Positions 19,575 to 28,015 of a DNA stretch of 64,000 bases are shown one piece after another. The stretch is from the NCBI GenBank assembly GCA_003483885.1, contig DMXI01000608.1, positions 1-64,000 on the forward strand. The letters are read 5' to 3'. A program made the translations under genes and the position numbers. Origin of the DNA: Microscillaceae bacterium. GTDB taxonomy: Bacteria > Bacteroidota > Bacteroidia > Cytophagales > Microscillaceae. Numbering within the stretch: the stretch's first letter is position 1; every line of letters begins with the position of its first letter. The notes below the pieces were generated by a model. That model ran no database searches, was not told the origin of the DNA, and saw only the letters and a list, made by a program, of their open reading frames with translations.

Positions 19575-19883
19575 ATGAGTTTTAAAAATATTCCGGTTAC
19601 AGAGTTCAAAAACAAAATAGAAACCGAATCAAATGCTGTTATTCTGGATGTACGCTCAGAAGCCGAATTGAATGAAGGAAGCATTCCCAATCATATTTTG
19701 ATTGATTTCATGAAGCCAGATTTTACTAACAAGGTAACCGAATTAGACCGAGACAAAACCTATTTAGTATATTGTAGAAGTGGCAATCGTAGTGGAAAAA
19801 CCTGCGCAATGATGGCTCAAATGGGTTTCACAAAACTGTATAACCTGGATGGAGGCATTATGGCCTGGAACGCTTTGTCATAA
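19575..19883 (+). CDS. Single-domain rhodanese sulfurtransferase
   Basis: This 102-residue protein is one complete rhodanese domain: LDVRSEAELNEGSIPNH, then the active-site loop CRSGNRS with catalytic C67, and a C-terminal GGIMAWN signature. It has no signal peptide and is cytoplasmic. It transfers sulfane sulfur, probably from the SQR product to an acceptor used by the adjacent dioxygenase. I place the start at the ATG at 19575 because the ATG at 19539 lies within a hairpin and would add 12 non-conserved residues. Confidence 0.88.
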   Translation: MSFKNIPVTEFKNKIETESNAVILDVRSEAELNEGSIPNHILIDFMKPDFTNKVTELDRDKTYLVYCRSGNRSGKTCAMMAQMGFTKLYNLDGGIMAWNALS

Positions 19884-19995
19884 AAATCATTCTCAAAATT
19901 ATTGATGATCTATTGCTGTATGATTTCGCTGGGTAAAAGTCGCTTGGCCAACCAGTACATCATGCAGCAATGAAGTAACTTAACCACACACTGTT

Positions 19996-20589
19996 TTGAC
20001 TAGGTACTCAAAATTCTTTCACTTCAGTTTAATGATTGCTTTGCTGGGTCTAGTGGCTTGTAAACAATCTAAACAACAAAGTCACTCTAATGACGATCAG
20101 GTGTTCAAAACCAAAGGTAAAGCCATTGCTCAAGAAACATTTGGGGCTTTGAGCAAAGAGTTGAAAGCTGCTTTACAAAGAGGAGGCGTTGATGAAGCCG
20201 TTTCTTATTGTAATGTAAAGGCATTGCCTCTCACCAAAGCAACTGCGCAGAAACATCAGGTGAGCATTCGCCGGACAAGCCTCAACACCCGAAATCCTAA
20301 AAACTTTCCCAACGCACAAGAAAAAAAGATATTAGAAAACTACCAGGCAGCCTTAGAGGCAGGTAAAACTTTAGGAGCTCAATTGACTAGTTTGTCGGAT
20401 GGGCGAACGATGTTTAACGCTCCTATTTTTATTAAGCCTTTGTGTTTGAACTGCCATGGGAAAGTAGGTGAACAAGTGAGCGAAAAAAATTATCAGACAA
20501 TCCAGAAGTTATACCCAAACGATCAAGCTACTGGCTACAAAATGGCAGAGCTCAGAGGGATGTGGAGTATTATTTTCCATAAAAAATAA
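19996..20589 (+). CDS. DUF3365/Tll0287-like c-type haem lipoprotein
   Basis: This 197-residue protein starts at TTG 19996 (no ATG fits; an in-frame stop lies at 19981). It carries a lipoprotein signal, LLGLVAC with lipidated C22. The mature part has the DUF3365 pattern (DEAVSYCNVKALPLT, VSIRRTSLNTRNPKN) and a single CxxCH haem c site (C150, C153, H154: CLNCHG). Family members are periplasmic haem proteins with possible redox or gas-sensing roles. Its place between rhodanese and SQR suggests electron transfer or sulfide sensing in the envelope, which is an inference. Confidence 0.8.
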   Translation: MTRYSKFFHFSLMIALLGLVACKQSKQQSHSNDDQVFKTKGKAIAQETFGALSKELKAALQRGGVDEAVSYCNVKALPLTKATAQKHQVSIRRTSLNTRNPKNFPNAQEKKILENYQAALEAGKTLGAQLTSLSDGRTMFNAPIFIKPLCLNCHGKVGEQVSEKNYQTIQKLYPNDQATGYKMAELRGMWSIIFHKK

Positions 20590-20611
20590 TATTTTTTTTA
20601 AACAAAATATG

Positions 20612-20629
20612 AACATAGTTATATATGTT
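20612..20629 (+). promoter_or_regulatory. Candidate operator upstream of SQR
   Basis: A perfect inverted repeat: AACATA (20612-20617) - N6 - TATGTT (20624-20629). A further AACATATA lies at 20677-20684, just before the ATG at 20697. The N6 spacing equals that of the inverted repeat in the arsR-type promoter, although the arms differ. Confidence 0.45.
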
Positions 20630-20696
20630 AAGAAATTAATACTTAAATTGCATTAATCTAATTAAATATTTAAATAAACATATACAACTAATAATT

Positions 20697-21908
20697 ATGG
20701 ACAATACAACGAATACCCAGAAGCATTCAGTACTCATTGTTGGGGGAGGTAATGGAGGAATTTCGGTAGCGGCTCAATTATTACGAAAAATGCCAGACTT
20801 AGACATAGGCATCATAGAACCCTCCGAAAAGCATTATTACCAACCTGCCTGGACATTGGTAGGTGGTGGCGACTTTGATATCCAAAAAACGGTAAGGCAT
20901 ACTCAAGAAGTTATGCCCTCAAAAGTAACCTGGATAAAACAATATGCGGATACTTTTTTGCCAGAGAAGAACCTCGTAATCACCAAAGATGGGCAAAAAA
21001 TAGGTTATCAGTATTTAGTAGTTAGTGCCGGTATCCAGATCAACTGGGATTGGATAGAGGGTTTGCAAGAAACTCTAGGAAAAAACGGTGTCTGTAGTAA
21101 TTATTCTTTCCAGACAGCTCCTTATACCTTCGAGAGTTTAAGGAAATTTAAAGGTGGTACTATCTTATTTACCAGCCCAGCTACCCCAGTAAAATGCGGA
21201 GGAGCTCCTCAGAAAATTATGTATCTCGCAGGAGACTACTTGCGCAAAAATGGATTATTGGCCCAGGCAAATATCGAGTTCTGCAATGCTGGAAAGGTCA
21301 TATTTGGGATTAAGAAATACGCCGAAACCTTGAATAAAGTATGTGAGAGATACGGTGTTACACAAAACCATCGCCACGAACTGATCTCAATAGATGGCGA
21401 CAAAAAGGAAGCTACTTTTCGGGTAACTCACTCCGACGAAAGTAAATCGATGGTGGTGAAAAAATTTGACATGATTCACGTTACCCCTCCTCAAAGCGCT
21501 CCCGACTTTGTCAGTAATAGTCCACTGGCTGATGCCAATGGCTGGGTAGATGTAGACAAACATACACTCCAGCACAAAAAATACACAAATGTGTTTGGAT
21601 TGGGAGATGTAACCAATACCCCCAATGCCAAAACTGGCGCAGCCATACGCAAACAAGCACCAGTGCTCGTAGCGAATCTGATGGAGGTATTACACCAAAA
21701 AACACCCGAACAACAATACAATGGTTACGGTTCTTGCCCGCTGGTGACAGGATATGGTAAGTTGGTATTGGCCGAGTTTGACTATGACGGCAATACCGTG
21801 GAAACCTTTCCTTTTAACCAGGCAAAAGAACGCTACTCGATGTATTTATTAAAGAAAAAGGTGTTGCCGTGGTTGTATTGGAACAGAATACTCAAAGGAA
21901 AAGCTTAA
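20697..21908 (+). CDS. sqr: Sulfide:quinone oxidoreductase (type II-like)
   Basis: This 403-residue FAD enzyme oxidises sulfide at the membrane and passes electrons to quinone. The N-terminal Rossmann motif is VLIVGGGNGGISVAAQL, with a second FAD motif near VFGLGDVTNTPNAKTG (~299-314). Cysteines expected for the trisulfide-forming active site are C167 (VKCGGAPQK) and C347 (YGSCPLVT), the arrangement of SQRDL/type II enzymes; C133, C196 and C216 are additional. The C-terminal part (KKKVLPWLYWNRILKG) fits a membrane-associated amphipathic helix. It lies in a cluster with persulfide dioxygenase and rhodanese, which use its product. Confidence 0.92.
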   Translation: MDNTTNTQKHSVLIVGGGNGGISVAAQLLRKMPDLDIGIIEPSEKHYYQPAWTLVGGGDFDIQKTVRHTQEVMPSKVTWIKQYADTFLPEKNLVITKDGQKIGYQYLVVSAGIQINWDWIEGLQETLGKNGVCSNYSFQTAPYTFESLRKFKGGTILFTSPATPVKCGGAPQKIMYLAGDYLRKNGLLAQANIEFCNAGKVIFGIKKYAETLNKVCERYGVTQNHRHELISIDGDKKEATFRVTHSDESKSMVVKKFDMIHVTPPQSAPDFVSNSPLADANGWVDVDKHTLQHKKYTNVFGLGDVTNTPNAKTGAAIRKQAPVLVANLMEVLHQKTPEQQYNGYGSCPLVTGYGKLVLAEFDYDGNTVETFPFNQAKERYSMYLLKKKVLPWLYWNRILKGKA

Positions 21909-22025
21909 TTGAAAAATGAACGGCACCGCAAGACAAAATAAAAGCAGCATCCTGACAAAAATCATAGGGAAAAAATAAAGATTGTTTCACATTGGGCATA
22001 GAAGTTAATTATAAACTAGAAGTAA

Positions 22026-22856
22026 ATGAAAAAAATACTGATACCTACTGATTTTTCTGAACTCTCAGAATATGCTTTACGCACTGCTGAAAATATTGCG
22101 GCTAGTCTCGGTGCCGAAATTCACGCGTTGAAAGTCCTGCCAACTCCAGGAGACGCCTATTTTGATAAAAAAGGTAAAATGCTCGAGTGTGAGGACTATG
22201 ATATGACCAAGTTTGAGCAAGAAAGGCTGAACAATGAACATAAAATACAGGAATGGCTTAAAACGGCCAAAAACCCAGTACATATTGTGGTGAAGTTTGG
22301 CAATATGATAGATGATATTATTGAATATGTGAAAACTCAAGGCATAGACCTGGTAGTGATGGGTACCAGTGGGGCCAATGGCTGGAAAGAAATGTTTGTG
22401 GGCTCTAATGCCGAAAAAATAGTACGCTACTCGCCAGTGCCGGTGCTTACTGTAAAGTGTGATCGCCCTGACTGGAGCATAGAGAATATTTTGCTGGTCA
22501 ATGATTTTAAAAATCCTCAGGCTGAAAACCTGGAGATTGTTACTGCATTGCAGGCGGCTTCTCAGGCGCAAATCCATTTACTCAAAGTAGAAAAAACGAA
22601 AGAAACACAACGGGAGATTTTTCTACAAATGGAGAAGTTTGTTCAGGCAAATGCCTTAGAAAATGTAGAGTTTCATATCCAAAACGATCGTCATGTAGAG
22701 GATGGCATATTTTACTTTGCCCACGAACACCAGATAGATTTGATCATTATGGGTACTCACGGGCGAACCGGTTGGGAGCATTTGATCAAAGGAAGTATTT
22801 CCGAAAATGTTGTCAATCATTTATATAAGCCTATTCTCACATTTAAGCTTGCTTAA
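22026..22856 (+). CDS. Tandem-domain universal stress protein (UspA family)
   Basis: This 276-residue protein has two Usp domains: residues 1-~143, starting KKILIPTDFSELS, with MGTSGANGWKEMFVGSNAEKI; and ~148-276, with MGTHGRTGWEHLIKGSIS. The second carries the full G-2x-G-9x-G-S ATP-binding signature; the first is nearly complete. Such proteins bind ATP and respond to respiratory and redox stress. It follows the SQR gene by 117 bp and is probably part of the sulfide response. Confidence 0.9.
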   Translation: MKKILIPTDFSELSEYALRTAENIAASLGAEIHALKVLPTPGDAYFDKKGKMLECEDYDMTKFEQERLNNEHKIQEWLKTAKNPVHIVVKFGNMIDDIIEYVKTQGIDLVVMGTSGANGWKEMFVGSNAEKIVRYSPVPVLTVKCDRPDWSIENILLVNDFKNPQAENLEIVTALQAASQAQIHLLKVEKTKETQREIFLQMEKFVQANALENVEFHIQNDRHVEDGIFYFAHEHQIDLIIMGTHGRTGWEHLIKGSISENVVNHLYKPILTFKLA

Positions 22857-22900
22857 ATTTCTAAATATCAATGAATTGTTAAGCAGGAGAATGAGCGAAC

Positions 22901-23000
22901 CATACTACTGGAGATTTTTTCGTTTGTGTCTCCACAAACGAAGGTGACCGCACCGTTGGCCATGTCCTCACGGCCAACCTTAGCCAAAATGAGTAGTATG
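22901..23000. repeat. Three-way-junction palindromic element (REP-like or structured RNA)
   Basis: An outer stem, CATACTACT (22901-22909) with AGTAGTATG (22992-23000), encloses two hairpins. One is TTCGTTTGTG (22919-22928) with CACAAACGAA (22933-22942), loop TCTC. The other is GTTGGCC (22955-22961) with GGCCAAC (22972-22978). All arms are perfect. It has no T run. It may be a REP/BIME-type intergenic element or a folded 5' leader of the YeeE/YedE genes. Confidence 0.55.
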
Positions 23001-23103
23001 TGGGTGAACTTGAAGTAATTAAATAATGATTGTTGATACATCAAAAGTGGATCAAACCCTCGAGTGACTTTGGAAGACTAATTATAAACAAAATAACCAA
23101 ATT

Positions 23104-23667
23104 ATGTTAGATTTAATCAAGCAACCGTGGCCCTGGTATTTGGCCGGGCCACTCATTGCACTAGTGGCTATACTTTTACTTTTCTTTGGAAAATCTTTTG
23201 GCGTATCGGCCACGCTTCGTACTTCTTGTTCAATCCTGGGAGCTGGAAAAAGAACTCGCTTCTTTGATTATAACTGGAAAAAAGACCGATGGAACCTACT
23301 CTTTGTATTGGGGGCAATTGTTGGAGGACTGCTAACCAGTCAGCTTTTAATGCATCCTGAGATCACTATATCTCAAAACACCGTACAAGACCTGCAAGCG
23401 ATTGGGCTTCAAGACACTACTTCAGGCTTTTTGCCCAACGACTTATTCAGTATTGGTAGTATCTTTTCTATTCGTGGGTTTGTGGTATTTGTTGTAGGTG
23501 GTTTTCTCATTGGTTTTGGGGCTCGTTATGCAGGTGGCTGTACCTCTGGGCACGCCATTAGTGGATTATCAAACTTACAAATTCCTTCTCTTATTGCCGT
23601 GATTGGGTTCTTTATTGGAGGCTTACTCATGACTCACTTTCTATTACCCTACATCATACAATTATAA
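23104..23667 (+). CDS. YeeE/YedE-family sulfur transporter, first half
   Basis: This 187-residue protein with four or five predicted transmembrane segments carries the family motif GARYAGGCTSGHAISGL, whose cysteine is one of those implicated in thiosulfate passage in YeeE/TsuA. In this phylum the transporter is often split into two genes, and the partner follows after 37 bp. It likely moves thiosulfate or other sulfur species across the inner membrane in connection with sulfide oxidation. The start lies after AAATAACCAAATT, an A-rich leader without a strong Shine-Dalgarno sequence, as is usual here. Confidence 0.88.
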   Translation: MLDLIKQPWPWYLAGPLIALVAILLLFFGKSFGVSATLRTSCSILGAGKRTRFFDYNWKKDRWNLLFVLGAIVGGLLTSQLLMHPEITISQNTVQDLQAIGLQDTTSGFLPNDLFSIGSIFSIRGFVVFVVGGFLIGFGARYAGGCTSGHAISGLSNLQIPSLIAVIGFFIGGLLMTHFLLPYIIQL

Positions 23668-23704
23668 TTTTTTATCAACCAAGAACTTAGACTTTGAAAT
23701 TAGA

Positions 23705-24118
23705 ATGAAAGCGATAAAATACATCGTAGCTGGAGTATTGTTTGGTATTGTTATGACCAAATCTGAGGTAATCTCCTGGTACCGCATCCAGGAAATGTTC
23801 CGATTCCAATCGTTTCATATGTATGGGATCATAGCTTCAGCAGTATTACTCTTGATGTTGGCCACTTTCCTCATCAAAAAATATCACCTAAAATCGGTAT
23901 ATGGTCAGCCTATTATTTTTAATGATAAAAAACGCTCTATTCCTAGATATTTGATTGGGGGGACATTTTTTGGCTTAGGTTGGGCAATGACTGGTGCTTG
24001 TCCTGGTCCTTTGTATGTATTGATTGGCCACGGCTTTGCCGCCATTAGCCTTGTGCTCTTGAGTGCCCTATTGGGTACTTATGTCTATGGATTATTGAGA
24101 GACCGATTACCACACTAA
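23705..24118 (+). CDS. YeeE/YedE-family sulfur transporter, second half
   Basis: This 137-residue protein has about four transmembrane segments and the second-half motif GLGWAMTGACPGPLYVLIGHG, with the family cysteine. It lies 37 bp behind the first-half gene and ends just before a strong terminator, so it is the last gene of the sulfur cluster. It presumably pairs with the upstream protein to rebuild the pseudo-symmetric YeeE fold. Confidence 0.88.
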   Translation: MKAIKYIVAGVLFGIVMTKSEVISWYRIQEMFRFQSFHMYGIIASAVLLLMLATFLIKKYHLKSVYGQPIIFNDKKRSIPRYLIGGTFFGLGWAMTGACPGPLYVLIGHGFAAISLVLLSALLGTYVYGLLRDRLPH

Positions 24119-24131
24119 ATATCAAAATAAA

Positions 24132-24165
24132 ACCTGCTGAGAAACTATGACTTTTCTCAGCAGGT
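24132..24165. terminator. Bidirectional terminator
   Basis: A perfect 13-bp stem: ACCTGCTGAGAAA (24132-24144) with TTTCTCAGCAGGT (24153-24165). ATTTT follows on the plus strand and TTTTATTTTGAT on the minus strand. It separates the convergent sulfur-cluster and protease genes. Confidence 0.88.
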
Positions 24166-24172
24166 ATTTTAA

Positions 24173-25159
24173 CTAAAATCTAAATCCTAACATTTGCCCC
24201 CGCCAACGATATCCAGAAGCAATATTTTCTCGGGTAAGACTAGCCAGATAACGTTCCAACAATGCACGTACTGCCACCTCCTGATTTGCTGGAGGCAATA
24301 CTACTTCTGCCTGTTTCATTTCTCTTAATCGGGCAATTCGTTCCCCTGTTTTGGGATGTGTTCTAAAAAATGCTGGCTCCGACACTCGGTAACCCGATCT
24401 GATAATCTGTTGTAAAAAATTACCCGAATAATGTTCAATTTTGCTCAATGCACTTGCCAAACCCATCGGGTCTTGAGTGAGCGTGGCCGCATGCAAATCG
24501 GCATTAAACTCTCGAGTACGTGAAAGTGCCAAACGCAATAACCCAGCAATGGTAGGCGCTAAGATCAATAATAATACGGCTCCCCAAGATACCATGACCT
24601 CCCCTATCAATAATAAGGGTAAGTTAATGATTAGCAAGATTTTGCCTAAAGTAGAGAGTACATTGGTCAAGCGGCTCATCAAATCTGCAAAACCAATCAC
24701 TTGCATATCATTGTTGTTTACGTGACTCACTTCATGGGCCAATACTCCTCTAATTTCTCGAAGGTTCAAAGTTCTCAACAAACCCTCGGAAATGGCAATA
24801 TGTGCCTCTTGTGAAGAACCCAACGCAAAAGCATTCATAATATCTCCTGGAATGTAATGCAATTGAGGTACTTTGGTCAAACCAGCTCGCTCGGCAAGCT
24901 CCTGCATAATCTGGTACAAATTGGGAGCATCATAAGCATTGATCGGCCTTGCTTTGTATAATCTCAAGACAAGTTGAGGAGAGATTTTAGGTGCCAAAAC
25001 CATTAATAAAATACCCAAGCCCACTGCTACAAACAATCCAAATTGCCCTAACAACAAATAGCCTAACAATGATACCAGGCCCAACATACTGGCAAACAAA
25101 GCCATCGTGTGGAGTCTGTTTCTCCTTCTATATTTCTGTATAATTTCTGGTACAAGCAT
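24173..25159 (-). CDS. HtpX-like M48 family membrane zinc metalloprotease
   Basis: This 328-residue protein has two N-terminal transmembrane segments (~18-38 and 40-57) and two central ones (~170-190, 192-212). The zinc site is HEVSH (H142, E143, H146), with the third ligand E218 in REFNAD. The AFALG and GVLAHEVSHVNNND motifs are typical of HtpX/M48B. It degrades damaged membrane proteins from the cytoplasmic face. It is slightly longer than E. coli HtpX and has a ~60-residue C-terminal extension (RTHPKTGERIARLREMK onward). It is convergent with the sulfur cluster, and no operon partner is clear. Confidence 0.9.
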   Translation of the reverse strand: MLVPEIIQKYRRRNRLHTMALFASMLGLVSLLGYLLLGQFGLFVAVGLGILLMVLAPKISPQLVLRLYKARPINAYDAPNLYQIMQELAERAGLTKVPQLHYIPGDIMNAFALGSSQEAHIAISEGLLRTLNLREIRGVLAHEVSHVNNNDMQVIGFADLMSRLTNVLSTLGKILLIINLPLLLIGEVMVSWGAVLLLILAPTIAGLLRLALSRTREFNADLHAATLTQDPMGLASALSKIEHYSGNFLQQIIRSGYRVSEPAFFRTHPKTGERIARLREMKQAEVVLPPANQEVAVRALLERYLASLTRENIASGYRWRGQMLGFRF

Positions 25160-25321
25160 ATCACTTTTAATTTTGAGTGTTTAAGGTAGTGTTAAAGTAT
25201 ATTGTGTTTACTCCTTAGGACAACAAGGCTTGTACCATTCCCCAAAAAGCTCAAAATCAAGACATTATGTCTTGAAAACTGTATTTCGCATGAATTTTAT
25301 ACTGCCAAAAAGTCGCTAAAG

Positions 25322-25347
25322 CAAAAAAAACCGGGCACTTGCCCGGC
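25322..25347 (-). terminator. Rho-independent terminator of the 48-residue membrane protein gene
   Basis: On the minus strand, CCGGGC and GCCCGG (25346-25331) pair around ACTT/AAGT and run into eight T. It lies about 30 bp after the stop codon of the small ORF at 25376-25522, supporting that ORF as a real transcribed gene. Confidence 0.85.
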
Positions 25348-25375
25348 TTCCGTTACTCTTCAGTATTTTTGTAGC

Positions 25376-25522
25376 TTAATATCTTTTCCGTTTTACAGGT
25401 ACTTTACTGGTTTGTTGTTTTAGCTGTATGGCTTGCTTTTTATTTCTTCTATATATTAAAAAAGCAATGATGATCATGTAGGGCACCCCCAACAAGGCTA
25501 AGCCCAATCCTAATTTTTCCAT
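25376..25522 (-). CDS. Small single-pass membrane protein (48 residues)
   Basis: I found this short ORF by reading the minus strand. It starts at ATG 25522, with AGAGGA about 6 nt upstream as a good Shine-Dalgarno, and ends at TAA 25376. The protein is MEKLGLGLALLGVPYMIII, then AFLIYRRNKKQ and a very basic tail (KVPVKRKRY): one transmembrane helix (~5-24) and a cytoplasmic positively charged tail. A strong terminator follows. No family is recognised. Function unknown; small membrane proteins of this shape often modulate a larger membrane partner. Confidence 0.7.
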   Translation of the reverse strand: MEKLGLGLALLGVPYMIIIAFLIYRRNKKQAIQLKQQTSKVPVKRKRY

Positions 25523-25815
25523 TATATTCCTCTTTCTTAGTTATATTCTAATTCTTGTATTTACATCAAACAAGATAACATAAATGCATTAGAAAAGTTC
25601 GTTTGATGTGATAAAAAGTAGCAGATGCTCCGTAGATGAACCTTTACCTCAATTTCTTGCAAGTGTACTTTTTTTGATAATTTAGTAGCGTTTCAAAGGC
25701 TAATGCTGATCGCAGGTATGTAGAGCTAACAAAACAATCGCATAAATTTCTAATTTTTGTAAATGTGCCAAATCTAACATACTTTGTATTGCAATTATAA
25801 ATCCCCCTTGAAGGC

Positions 25816-27273
25816 ATGAACAACATCAAAATAATCTATGTAATGATTTTATGGCTGGTGCCCTTTTTTGCTGAAGCCCAGACCGATTCTACCAAAAAAA
25901 ACACGCCTACTCCTAAAGATAGTACTTCCCAAAAACCTCGTCAAGATTCTATCAAAGCTGGCTCTTTTAATCCCGTACCTTCTCCCGAAATGGTCAACCA
26001 GGTACGCATTCAAGTATTATCAGACTCATTGACCAGCCTGTATCAACGATTTCTCAACATTCAACAAGCCTCTAAAAACAACCAACAAAAGCTACAACAG
26101 GTAAACCAAAACCTGACTAAAAACAAGGAGGGTCTGGCTCAAGTCAATCAACAAAATAAAAGCATCAAACAAGCCCTGAGTGATTCGCTCAAAAGTATTT
26201 TTAACCAACACAATACCCTCAGGCAAGAGGTAAATGTGGGGGTAAAAGCCATTAAAGATTTAAAAATTCAGGATTTGTTGGATGCCAAAAACCGATACAC
26301 CACCAATATTACCAGCATCAAAACTACGGCTAGTTTTATTTATGCCTTTAATAATGGATTGAATGGTTTGGAAGCATCCTTGGCTTATGTCGATTATGCC
26401 AATGCCATCAACGAACTCAACAACCCTCAAAACAATGAACTGGGTTTTTCGCTGGAATCAGACATTGTCAATCTAATTCAGAATCAAATCACTGGAAAGC
26501 TTAGAAAATTTAGAAGCCGCAAAAGTGCCCGTTTTCTTAAAATTGTGTCCAACATTATCCGCAACCCTATTACCCAATCACTGGTTTCCTCAGTGCCCGC
26601 AGTCAACTCTATCAACTCGGTCAATAATCTGGTGCACAACCTGGTAGTACAACATCGAGGAGTAAGTCCCCAACAATTGCTTACCTTTCAGCAAGGGCTT
26701 CGCAAATATGTAGAGCACTACGACAATCTTTCGGCCCTTAATAAAGTTCTGGCGGTAAGTAATGAAAACCTTAAAGTAAAAACCGAAGCTTTACGCAAAC
26801 TTACCAATGAATTTGTCAAAGAAATGGTCGTCACGCTATACAACAACCAAAGCCTGGAAACGCTCCAGAAAAAATCGTTGAATGACATTATCAACGAATA
26901 CTACACTTATAGCCGGGTATTGCGCCAAATCGAGACCATTGAAAAGAAATACCAAGTGGGAGGAAGCCTCAATTATAACCGCATCATTCGTGACAAACGC
27001 GTGGGTTATTCGTTGTTGGCACTTAATAAAATAGAGTTTATCACAGGAGAAATTGAGAAAATCTCTTCGGAATACCTCACTGCCTTGGAAGAGTACCACA
27101 AAAACATTGTGCTAGTGCTGATGAATGCCTACAAATTAAGCAAAAACACGAGCAAAATTGATCAAAAAATCAAGTTACTCAATCAACAATTTGAGAAGGT
27201 AAAGATCAATTATGCCAAGCAGGTAGATCTCAAAACTATTCTGAGTCGTTTGCACGAAATCCCGAGGTATTAA
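25816..27273 (+). CDS. Secreted/periplasmic coiled-coil protein of unknown function
   Basis: This 485-residue protein has a signal peptide ending FFAEAQ and a Thr/Ser/Lys/Pro-rich linker (~22-50). A long Gln/Asn-rich coiled coil follows (~60-140: LYQRFLNIQQASKNNQQKLQQ...), then a helical body to the C-terminus. It probably lies in the periplasm or on the outer membrane. I recognise no family. A TACTTTG sequence near 25780 resembles a -7 box but is one base short. It precedes a second unknown gene and the cyd genes; a functional tie to them is not shown. Confidence 0.7.
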   Translation: MNNIKIIYVMILWLVPFFAEAQTDSTKKNTPTPKDSTSQKPRQDSIKAGSFNPVPSPEMVNQVRIQVLSDSLTSLYQRFLNIQQASKNNQQKLQQVNQNLTKNKEGLAQVNQQNKSIKQALSDSLKSIFNQHNTLRQEVNVGVKAIKDLKIQDLLDAKNRYTTNITSIKTTASFIYAFNNGLNGLEASLAYVDYANAINELNNPQNNELGFSLESDIVNLIQNQITGKLRKFRSRKSARFLKIVSNIIRNPITQSLVSSVPAVNSINSVNNLVHNLVVQHRGVSPQQLLTFQQGLRKYVEHYDNLSALNKVLAVSNENLKVKTEALRKLTNEFVKEMVVTLYNNQSLETLQKKSLNDIINEYYTYSRVLRQIETIEKKYQVGGSLNYNRIIRDKRVGYSLLALNKIEFITGEIEKISSEYLTALEEYHKNIVLVLMNAYKLSKNTSKIDQKIKLLNQQFEKVKINYAKQVDLKTILSRLHEIPRY

Positions 27274-27393
27274 ATTCATTTTTTTTATGTATTCGTTCGT
27301 CAAAAATCAAACAAGCATTCTACACAATTCGTATATAAGGTACTTGAGTTTATCGTGTTTGATTCATAAATTTGAATAGATCAAATGAGTTAG

Positions 27394-27834
27394 TTGGTGA
27401 AACCCAAAGCGCAAATATTGCCTCTTTTACATGATACCAAATCTCCCTATTTCAGAAGATATTTGGTAATGTTTGCCGTCTTGCTCATTATCTGCCAAAG
27501 CTTCGTCATTCAGGCCATTTCTTATACAGTTCAAAACCCTCAAACATTCCACAAAAACGCTACCCACTCTCCTTCTCAAATCATCCATTCGGCTACTCAA
27601 TTGGCCCAACACCTAGTAAACGCTTTTAAAAACTATGTAGAAAGCCACCCTTATTCTTCACCCATTAGTAGCACTACCTTTACCTCACTTTTGGTGCTTT
27701 ACTACGAAAATACTTATGTTCAAGTAGATTTCTCACCCACGCTTACTACGAGTGACACTCAAGACCATTACCAAAACTTGTATCACTACCTGTTTTTGGC
27801 CAAAATCCCCCACCCTCCCCAATACCTTGGTTAG
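27394..27834 (+). CDS. Unknown single-pass membrane protein
   Basis: This 146-residue frame opens at TTG 27394 or GTG 27397; no upstream ATG is in frame. One transmembrane helix (~24-45: YLVMFAVLLIICQSFVIQA) is followed by a His/Ser/Thr-rich periplasmic part (ATHSPSQIIHSATQLAQH..., SPTLTTSDTQDHYQN). No known family recognised. The composition is coding-like and the minus strand shows no competing gene, but the weak start lowers confidence. Its several His residues might bind metal; this is speculative. Confidence 0.5.
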   Translation: MVKPKAQILPLLHDTKSPYFRRYLVMFAVLLIICQSFVIQAISYTVQNPQTFHKNATHSPSQIIHSATQLAQHLVNAFKNYVESHPYSSPISSTTFTSLLVLYYENTYVQVDFSPTLTTSDTQDHYQNLYHYLFLAKIPHPPQYLG

Positions 27835-27878
27835 TTTTCTGAACGGATACCTGCCTAAGGACTCCTGAATATATATGA

Positions 27879-27901
27879 TTGAATAACAAACGCTTATTCA
27901 A
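27879..27901. promoter_or_regulatory. Inverted repeat upstream of the DUF4440-cyd genes
   Basis: A perfect 8-bp inverted repeat, TTGAATAA (27879-27886) and TTATTCAA (27894-27901), with a 7-nt centre. CTTTTATTC follows. It may be a weak terminator of the preceding gene or a regulator site for the cyd region. Confidence 0.35.
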
Positions 27902-28015
27902 CTTTTATTCATCGAGGTGATGCATTCTAATCTTTGGTATCCAATACTTTTCAATTTATTTAGAAGTCCAGCGGTTTCTTTGACGGGAAACCTATGACTA
28001 AATTTTAAAACCAAG

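Noticed and set aside
25202..25423. 73-codon plus-strand frame
   Set aside because: It runs antisense across a strong terminator and the 48-residue minus-strand gene, which has better support.
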